A stretch of DNA of 10,980 bases from positions 1-10,980 of the forward strand of contig JBBRSC010000096.1 of the NCBI GenBank assembly GCA_038245795.1, written 5' to 3'. Positions 6,641-10,980 of the stretch are shown here, piece after piece. The DNA is from JBBRSC01 sp038245795. Its GTDB lineage: Bacteria; Actinomycetota; Acidimicrobiia; Acidimicrobiales; Microtrichaceae. The translations under genes and the position numbers were made by a program. Below the pieces are notes generated by a model. The model did no database searches. It was not told where the DNA came from and saw only the letters and a program-made list of their open reading frames with translations. How positions within the stretch are numbered: position 1 is the stretch's first letter; each line of letters opens with the position of its first letter.

Positions 6641-8316
6641 CAGTTGTCGCCTCCCGACGATCTCGCTCCCGTTGAGGTGGTGCCAGCTGATCTCGCTGCC
6701 GTTGAGGTGTCGTTGTCGACCGACGCGATGATCAGATCAGCCAGCTGCGTCAACGTGGCCGGGTCACCCGCCGCGATGTCCTGGTGCAACGTGACCCGCT
6801 CGACCTGTCCGTCAGGGCGGACCTGCCGCCACGACACCACCTCGACGCTGCGCTGCACGCCCTCTGGCGTCTTGGCCTGAAGCTGTGCCGCCTCGCCAGC
6901 CACTTCGTAGATGATGTGTTCGCCGCGACGGTCGCCCGGCAGGTCGATCACTTGGTTGAGCGTCATGCGCCAGCCATGGAATCCAAAGCACGCCGACAGC
7001 CCGTAGGTGTCGAAGCGAGACGGCTCATCGCTGGCGATCACATCGACCGCAATGGGACCGCTCGCCATGGGTGTACCCACCAGGTAGCTCTGCCAGGTGG
7101 CGCGATCGCCGAAATACTGGGTCGCCCAACGGACATCCTCCAGCCGAGCGATCCCGACCCCGGGCGGACCGTTGCCGACCGACCAACCGGTCAACACATC
7201 GGACACCGACGTGGACGGCGTCTGGCTGCGTCCGTCGAGGAGGTTGAAGTCGGTGGTGGCAGCGTGCGCCCTGGGAGCCAGGACGGCGATCATCGCTACG
7301 ACGGCGATCGCCGTCAGCCAGTTGACCTGTGGGAGGACCAAGGAGTTGGGAGCACCTGTGGCTTTCTGTCGCGGGTTGATACCCATTCGTCCAGCCAGGG
7401 CGAGCGACAGGATCAGCGACAACAACAGGGTCATCAGCCCGGCGCTCTCGTGAAACCACCCAGTGGCGACCTTCTCGCCCATCCACGAGGTGCCAGCGAA
7501 GATGGCGGCGAGTCGGGCCAGATTGCCGAGCCAGCAGATGACAATGCAAGCGACCGACCAACGAGCTTTGGTCCGATTTGGTGCCTCGCACAGCATCCAC
7601 ATGGTGATCGACACGAAGACTCCAGCGAGGACAGCGCCGTTGCCGGCGCAGACCTCGGCCACCTTCAACGAGATGTCCCCGCTGGCGTTGGAGATCAGCA
7701 CGCGACGCCCATCGACGAGACCCTCGGTCTCTTTGATGAACGGAAGGATGTGTGCGAGTACCCACACGCCCCACGACGTTGAGGTCGACGTCCCGATTCG
7801 AATGGGGCTGATGAGCGGTCGGTAGAGCGCGGGGGACATCAGGGTCAGCATCCAAATGACCGTTCGCAGGCGCCACAACATTCGGAGCCCGAACAGGACG
7901 GTCACGACGAGTGCGCACACGACAGGAACGGTCGCCAGGTCGGCACGCCAGGTGAGGGTGTCGGTCGTGAACACCTGCGGCAGACCGATGGTCATGATGA
8001 GTGCCAGCACGAACAGGGCCGCGGCGGTGATCCAGTCGGCACTGCGGTGAGCGACCCTGGATCCCTCCTTGGGTGTGCCCCGCCAGCGTTGTGTGGCGCA
8101 CGCGAACGCCGCCAGCGGAACGAAGGGGACGAAAATCACTGGCGAGGTGATGTCGACGCCCGCCGAGAGCTCGGCCAGCGTGTATCTCATCGCCGTCCAG
8201 TGGACGACGATCACGATGCCAACCACAACGGCACCGCGGACTCGGAGTTGGAGCGTGCTGGTGGATCGGGTGCGTTCGCTCAGTTGTGGAGGGAGCTCGG
8301 GTGAGAGAACTGCCAT
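6640..8316 (-). CDS. Exosortase/archaeosortase family transpeptidase with EpsI-like C-terminal domain
   Basis: A 558-residue polytopic protein. The first ~340 residues hold about eight or nine hydrophobic segments and the exosortase triad: Cys223 in EVCAGNG, Arg268 in GNLARLAAI, and His289 in FHESAG. Exosortases cut tripartite C-terminal signals in the membrane and are thought to transfer the protein to another molecule. After the last helix (about 335-352, ending APRAHA) an extracytoplasmic domain of ~170 residues follows with CFGFHGWRM (Cys443, Gly448, Trp449), like the Cys...GW motif of EpsI proteins often fused to exosortases. A low-complexity Ser/Thr/Gly tail ends the protein and is encoded by a 30-base repeat. 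It starts 64 bases after the stop of its probable substrate gene and shares one base with the downstream glycosyltransferase. The start at 8316 has only a weak ribosome-binding site. I cannot name the exosortase subtype. Confidence 0.87.
   Translation of the reverse strand: MAVLSPELPPQLSERTRSTSTLQLRVRGAVVVGIVIVVHWTAMRYTLAELSAGVDITSPVIFVPFVPLAAFACATQRWRGTPKEGSRVAHRSADWITAAALFVLALIMTIGLPQVFTTDTLTWRADLATVPVVCALVVTVLFGLRMLWRLRTVIWMLTLMSPALYRPLISPIRIGTSTSTSWGVWVLAHILPFIKETEGLVDGRRVLISNASGDISLKVAEVCAGNGAVLAGVFVSITMWMLCEAPNRTKARWSVACIVICWLGNLARLAAIFAGTSWMGEKVATGWFHESAGLMTLLLSLILSLALAGRMGINPRQKATGAPNSLVLPQVNWLTAIAVVAMIAVLAPRAHAATTDFNLLDGRSQTPSTSVSDVLTGWSVGNGPPGVGIARLEDVRWATQYFGDRATWQSYLVGTPMASGPIAVDVIASDEPSRFDTYGLSACFGFHGWRMTLNQVIDLPGDRRGEHIIYEVAGEAAQLQAKTPEGVQRSVEVVSWRQVRPDGQVERVTLHQDIAAGDPATLTQLADLIIASVDNDTSTAARSAGTTSTGARSSGGDN
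6659..6709 (-). repeat. 30-bp period direct repeat in the exosortase 3' end
   Basis: GATCTCGCTCCCGTTGAGG... (6659-6679) recurs at 6689-6709 with one mismatch in 21 bases, a 30-base (10-codon) period. It encodes the Ser/Thr/Ala/Gly/Arg tail of the exosortase (STAARSAG, then STGARSSG). In-frame spacing means length change here would not shift the frame. Confidence 0.85.
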
Positions 8317-8340
8317 TGGACGCTCGTCGAGGCTGTCCGT

Positions 8341-8374
8341 TCCCGGAGCCGAGCGGTGGAGCTCGACCCCGGGA
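8341..8374 (-). terminator. Possible attenuating hairpin between substrate and exosortase genes
   Basis: TCCCGG (8341-8346) pairs exactly with CCGGGA (8369-8374), and inside them GAGC (8351-8354) pairs with GCTC (8361-8364) around a 6-base loop, with an interrupted stem between. It sits just after the substrate stop codon and before the exosortase start. There is no U-run, so it would be a weak terminator or an mRNA-end stabiliser; either would lower enzyme relative to substrate. The role is inference. Confidence 0.35.
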
Positions 8375-8380
8375 GCCGGG

Positions 8381-9079
8381 TCAGACCGCAGCGTCGGCGA
8401 CGGCCGGCTGCGAGCGACGTCGGATCAGAAACCATCCACCAACGGCGAGGACGGCGATGATGGGGCCGACGACCGCGAAGGGGAATTCGGGAACCGCTGG
8501 CTCTTCCTTGCAGCTCTTGCCGGAACTCGTAGCGCTCACGGACTGGCCGTTGATGAACCACGTCGGGACGCCCTGATTGGTGTTCCACGTCACGGCGAAG
8601 GCGAGGCTGTGCTGGCCCTGGTAGAAGGTGTCGGGCTGTCCCGCGTTGGCCTGCAGGTTCGAGCCACTGAAGAAGTTGTACGCGCTCCCGGCGACCAGGT
8701 CCGCCTGTGCGGGGCTCCCCAGGTCATAGGAGAAGTAGGAGGTGACGGCGCCTTCACCGCGCTTGATGTAGCACTCGTTCCAGCCCTTGATGGCGATCTT
8801 CTCGTTCGTCTTCGGCTCGCCCGGATCCTTGGATGCCTTGGTCGGCTCGGTATTGGCCTGCTCGATGGGCTGAGCGTCGACGGGCTGCTCGCCCTTCTTC
8901 TTGGCCCGCTCCATCTCAGCCTGTTGCTCGGGTGTGGTGGCTTGGACCGGCTCGGCGCGCTTGGTCTGGGCCGTCGACACGTTCTGAGCGCCAGCGGCGA
9001 CAGCGAACGATCCCATGCCGATGCTCAGCACGATGGTCGCCCCGAGTACACCCATCAATTGTCGGGTGGAAGTCTTCAT
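8381..9079 (-). CDS. Secreted protein with C-terminal PEF-type exosortase sorting signal (probable substrate)
   Basis: A 232-residue protein with no family I recognise in its core. Residues 1-31 form a signal peptide (MKTSTRQ, hydrophobic core, then AVAAGAQ). Residues about 38-90 are a charged, Pro/Gln/Lys-rich linker, and 91-190 a compact domain with GWNECY and YFSYDLGSPAQADLV, rich in Gly, Asn, Ser and aromatic residues. The tail is tripartite: PEF at 197-199, a hydrophobic helix 200-219, then Arg220-222 and a short polar end. A lone Cys190 sits just before it. This matches the architecture of PEP-CTERM and related exosortase signals, with Phe in place of the last Pro. It precedes the exosortase directly, which makes it the likely substrate. 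ATG 9079 has GAGGAG (9089-9094) 9 bases upstream. Unlike a lipoprotein it lacks a lipobox. The role of the mature protein is unknown. Confidence 0.85.
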   Translation of the reverse strand: MKTSTRQLMGVLGATIVLSIGMGSFAVAAGAQNVSTAQTKRAEPVQATTPEQQAEMERAKKKGEQPVDAQPIEQANTEPTKASKDPGEPKTNEKIAIKGWNECYIKRGEGAVTSYFSYDLGSPAQADLVAGSAYNFFSGSNLQANAGQPDTFYQGQHSLAFAVTWNTNQGVPTWFINGQSVSATSSGKSCKEEPAVPEFPFAVVGPIIAVLAVGGWFLIRRRSQPAVADAAV

Positions 9080-9137
9080 GATCGCGGTCTCCTCAGAAGT
9101 GGTTTCGACCTTGATCGGACGCCTTGAACGTGAATCT

Positions 9138-9149
9138 GAGAATATTCTC
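9138..9149. promoter_or_regulatory. Perfect 12-bp palindrome upstream of the sorting substrate gene
   Basis: GAGAATATTCTC is its own reverse complement and is the most AT-rich spot in this stretch. It lies 58 bases upstream of the substrate start codon, where an operator or the promoter core would be expected. On the minus strand TATTCT within it resembles a -10 box (4 of 6), but I find no convincing -35 box. Assignment as a control site is inference. Confidence 0.4.
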
Positions 9150-9174
9150 CGTACTTCATTCGTCCCGCTGAGAG

Positions 9175-9199
9175 CCTTCGGCGGTCGATGGTCCGAAGG
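9175..9199 (-). terminator. Possible hairpin terminator after the SAF-domain gene
   Basis: CCTTCGG (9175-9181) and CCGAAGG (9193-9199) are exact 7-base inverted repeats around an 11-base loop, starting 25 bases past the stop codon of the SAF-domain gene. No U-tract follows, which is common for high-GC actinobacterial terminators but weakens the call. It would separate that gene from the sorting cassette. Confidence 0.4.
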
Positions 9200-9223
9200 A
9201 CAGCAGGTCGGGAACGAGTCAGA

Positions 9224-9874
9224 TCAGGAATCAACGATGATGGCCATGCTCTCCCCGCGGGGATCTGACACCAAGGCCGTAGCCAACGAGATCACCACCG
9301 AGGTCGGTGCGGTAACCGTGGCGGACTCCGCCTGGACCGAGAGGACCACGGCCGCCGCAAGGGTTCGAACTCCACCGTCGGGACCGGCTCCGATGATCTG
9401 TATGTGATCGCCGATCTCGAGCGCGATCGACTGGTCGCGACGCGGCAGGGCGATGGCTGCCTCTCCTGTGGGGAGCGATTGCGCCAACGCCGAACGACCT
9501 CGTTCGACGTCGTTGCGGGTGAGGGCTTGGCCCGCCTGGACCGGGTTGGTGGCGCGGGTTCCGGCGGCTGGAAGCTCGCTCAGCGCGTCGGCGGGTTGAG
9601 CCCCCGATGGCGTAGTGCGAAGCTCGACGTTGTCGGCGGTGATCAACTCGCCGCCGTCGATGTCGTTGACAGCCACGGCGATGGAGGCGGGTTGACCGTA
9701 GAGACGGGCACCATCTTGGGCTGCAGTGAGCCAGGCCGATGACACCGCCATGGTGATGAGCGCGAGCGCCCCGATGGCGAGGCCGCGGAGCGGTGGTCGG
9801 CGACGGAATCGCCCAGCCAGTTCCTGGGCCCCTTGGACGATCGGCAACGACAGCAACTGGGGGCGTGCGGACAT
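9224..9874 (-). CDS. SAF-domain membrane protein (CpaB/RcpC-like)
   Basis: A 216-residue protein with a basic N-terminus (FRRRPPLRG), one membrane segment at about 30-50, and then an outside SAF domain at about 60-125 (GQPASIAVAVNDIDGGELITADNVELRTTPSG and the later AGQALTRNDVERG). The C-terminal half has GDHIQIIGAGPDGG and VVLSVQAESATVTAP, as in RcpC/CpaB-type pilus assembly proteins, and ends shortly after. CpaB proteins help assemble Flp/Tad pili, but no other pilus gene is in the window, so a direct pilus role is only a guess. The ATG at 9874 has no good Shine-Dalgarno; an inverted repeat lies a few bases upstream. It follows the methionine aminopeptidase gene after 69 bases on the same strand. 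A same-length open frame at 9231-9881 is a frame-shadow with Arg/His-rich, non-protein-like composition. Confidence 0.72.
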   Translation of the reverse strand: MSARPQLLSLPIVQGAQELAGRFRRRPPLRGLAIGALALITMAVSSAWLTAAQDGARLYGQPASIAVAVNDIDGGELITADNVELRTTPSGAQPADALSELPAAGTRATNPVQAGQALTRNDVERGRSALAQSLPTGEAAIALPRRDQSIALEIGDHIQIIGAGPDGGVRTLAAAVVLSVQAESATVTAPTSVVISLATALVSDPRGESMAIIVDS

Positions 9875-9878
9875 GCTT

Positions 9879-9917
9879 CATCTGCTTTCAACGAGAAGTT
9901 CGTGGGGGAAGCAGATG
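9879..9917 (-). promoter_or_regulatory. Inverted repeat in the leader of the SAF-domain gene
   Basis: CATCTGCTT (9879-9887) and AAGCAGATG (9909-9917) are exact 9-base inverted repeats with a 21-base spacer that itself holds a 4-base stem (ACGA 9891-9894 with TCGT 9900-9903). In the minus-strand transcript the hairpin ends only 4 bases before the start codon, so it covers the ribosome-binding region. It could limit translation of the SAF gene, end the upstream map transcript, or be a DNA operator; the sequence cannot decide. Confidence 0.4.
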
Positions 9918-9943
9918 GGGTGTCGGGCCGAGCGCCTGTTGTG

Positions 9944-10870
9944 TTACGCGGCGAAGAGTTCTTCTGCGGCCGCGCCGGCAGCGGGCACGGTCAGGATCTC
10001 GACGCCGTCCTCGGTGACGACCATGGTGTGCTCGAACTGGGCGCAGCGCTGTCCGGAAACCGTCGCCGCCGTCCAGTCATCGTCCCAGACGTAGAGCTCG
10101 GGGGATCCGATACAGATCATCGGTTCGATGGTGAAGGTCATGCCGACCTCGAGCTTCGTACGATGTCGCGCATCGTAGTAGTGGGGAATCTGAAGTGATC
10201 CGTGAAATTGATCGCCGATGCCATGACCAATGAACTCGCGGATGACGCCAAAGCCGTGCGGTCGGGCAACCGCTTCAATGGCCCGACCGATCTCGTTGAT
10301 GCGGCTGCCGGGTTTCACCGTCTCGATGCCGGCATGCATGGCCTGGCGGGTCACGCGGATGAGGTCGCGTGATGCGTCGTCGACAGTGCCGACGCAGAAC
10401 GTCGCGTTGGTGTCGCCGTGCACGCCGCCGATGAAGCAGGTGACGTCGATGTTCACGATGTCACCGTCCTCGAGTCGGCGGCTGTCGGGGATGCCGTGGC
10501 AGATGATCTCGTTGACCGATGAGCACAGCGACTTGGGGAAGCCTCGGTAGTTGAGCGGACTTGGGTACGCCCCACGGTCGATGCTGGCTTCGTGGCCGAT
10601 CCGGTCCAGTTCGTCGGTGGTGATTCCGGGCTGGACTGCCTGTCCGACCTCGATCAGCACCTCAGCGGCGACGTTTCCAGCAATTCGCATGGCGGCGAGC
10701 TCGTCGGGGGTGCGGACGGCGCTCGACGTGCGCTGTCCGGGGTCGCCGGTCAACGCGTAGGGGGGGCGGGGAATGGAGGCCGGAACCGATCGTCGCGGGG
10801 AGACCATGGCGCGGCGCACGGGCGGAGAGGGTGGCGCGTCGAGGACGATCCCACGGCGGCGGCGACTCAT
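9944..10870 (-). CDS. map: Methionine aminopeptidase, type I, with N-terminal extension
   Basis: This cytoplasmic metalloenzyme removes the initiator methionine from new proteins. All key residues are present: catalytic His125 in ICHGIP and metal ligands Asp142 (NIDVT), Asp153 (HGDTNATF), His216 (GHGIG), Glu249 (TIEPM) and Glu280 (QFEHT). The catalytic core begins near residue 50 (RTPDELAAMRIAGNVAAEVL). The 308-residue length exceeds the ~250-265 of the short bacterial type because of an N-terminal extension rich in Pro and Arg, like the PxxP-bearing extension of the longer actinobacterial paralogue. ATG 10870 overlaps by one base the TGA of an upstream open frame (TGATG), which supports this start; a clear Shine-Dalgarno is not seen. 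Met22 is an alternative start that would shorten the extension. Confidence 0.93.
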   Translation of the reverse strand: MSRRRRGIVLDAPPSPPVRRAMVSPRRSVPASIPRPPYALTGDPGQRTSSAVRTPDELAAMRIAGNVAAEVLIEVGQAVQPGITTDELDRIGHEASIDRGAYPSPLNYRGFPKSLCSSVNEIICHGIPDSRRLEDGDIVNIDVTCFIGGVHGDTNATFCVGTVDDASRDLIRVTRQAMHAGIETVKPGSRINEIGRAIEAVARPHGFGVIREFIGHGIGDQFHGSLQIPHYYDARHRTKLEVGMTFTIEPMICIGSPELYVWDDDWTAATVSGQRCAQFEHTMVVTEDGVEILTVPAAGAAAEELFAA

Positions 10871-10980
10871 CAGCTCGACGTTCCGCTCGAGGTGGATGCC
10901 GGCGTCGGGGTGGGCGTGGATTTCGGAGTCGTGGAACTCGACCCCGTTCCCGAGGACTCTGACGACTTCGATTCCGACGA
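10870..10980 (-). CDS. Ser/Thr/Pro-rich C-terminal tail of an upstream gene (partial)
   Basis: On the minus strand an open frame enters at the window's edge and ends with TGA at 10872-10870, sharing its A with the map start codon in a TGATG overlap. The ~36 visible codons read as a low-complexity tail of Ser, Thr, Pro and Gly (KSTPTPTPASTSSGTSS at the end). Nothing identifies the family. The one-base overlap, typical of translationally coupled genes, is the main support. The opposite strand is also open here with an Asp/Val-rich reading, so the call is tentative. Confidence 0.4.
   Translation of the reverse strand, partial: SSESKSSESSGTGSSSTTPKSTPTPTPASTSSGTSS

Noticed and set aside
6784..7782. 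332-residue plus-strand open frame opposite the exosortase
   Set aside because: Composition is Arg/His/Asp/Gln-rich with no motif, as expected for the antisense of GC-rich code; the minus strand encodes the complete exosortase.
8069..9127. 352-residue plus-strand open frame opposite the sorting substrate
   Set aside because: It spans two minus-strand genes and their gap; the Leu/Gly repeats arise from the antisense of the charged linker. No family features.
1..10980. CRISPR array, tRNA, rRNA, insertion sequence or prophage attachment site
   Set aside because: No regular spaced repeats, no tRNA-like cloverleaf, no transposase or integrase motif was found on either strand by reading.

Overview
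The window is high-GC, densely packed bacterial DNA. Apart from the first ~480 bases it looks like an actinomycete-type genome, plausibly Acidimicrobiia or a relative. The taxon is inferred from base composition, a BTAD-type regulator, a MenJ-like flavoprotein and a methionine aminopeptidase with an N-terminal extension; no rRNA or tRNA gene is present to confirm it.

Region by region: (a) 1-~485, plus strand: the inner and C-terminal part of a GT9 (heptosyltransferase-like) glycosyltransferase, with visibly lower GC (about 52-53% in two lines I counted, against about 72% in a line counted near 1100) and different codon use. (b) ~485-1526, minus strand: a BTAD/AAA regulator whose ATPase domain stops shortly after Walker A, at the same point where the GT9 gene loses its end. 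Two genes broken at one point with a composition change suggests a chimeric join or a recombination scar. (c) 1682-3616, minus strand: a geranylgeranyl-reductase/MenJ-type flavoprotein preceded by a small SAM methyltransferase, likely a lipid or quinone-modifying pair. (d) 3698-5041, plus strand: a complete GH1 beta-glucosidase, divergent from the methyltransferase; the shared 81-bp gap carries a 9-bp inverted repeat that looks like an operator. (e) 4982-9079, minus strand: the most interesting block, a three-gene protein-sorting cassette made of a secreted protein with a C-terminal PEF/transmembrane/Arg tripartite tail, an exosortase with an EpsI-like C-terminal domain, and a membrane glycosyltransferase resembling animal Egghead beta-1,4-mannosyltransferase. 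The last two genes overlap by one base (TGATG). (f) 9224-10980, minus strand: a SAF-domain (CpaB-like) membrane protein, a type I methionine aminopeptidase, and the Ser/Thr/Pro-rich tail of a further gene.

Working model (inference): the secreted protein enters the membrane by its N-terminal signal peptide, is held by its C-terminal helix, is cut near PEF by the exosortase and is passed to an acceptor. The Egghead-like enzyme may build a glycolipid acceptor or glycosylate the product. The putative hairpin between substrate and exosortase genes and the separate promoter-like region before the substrate gene would fit high substrate and low enzyme expression.
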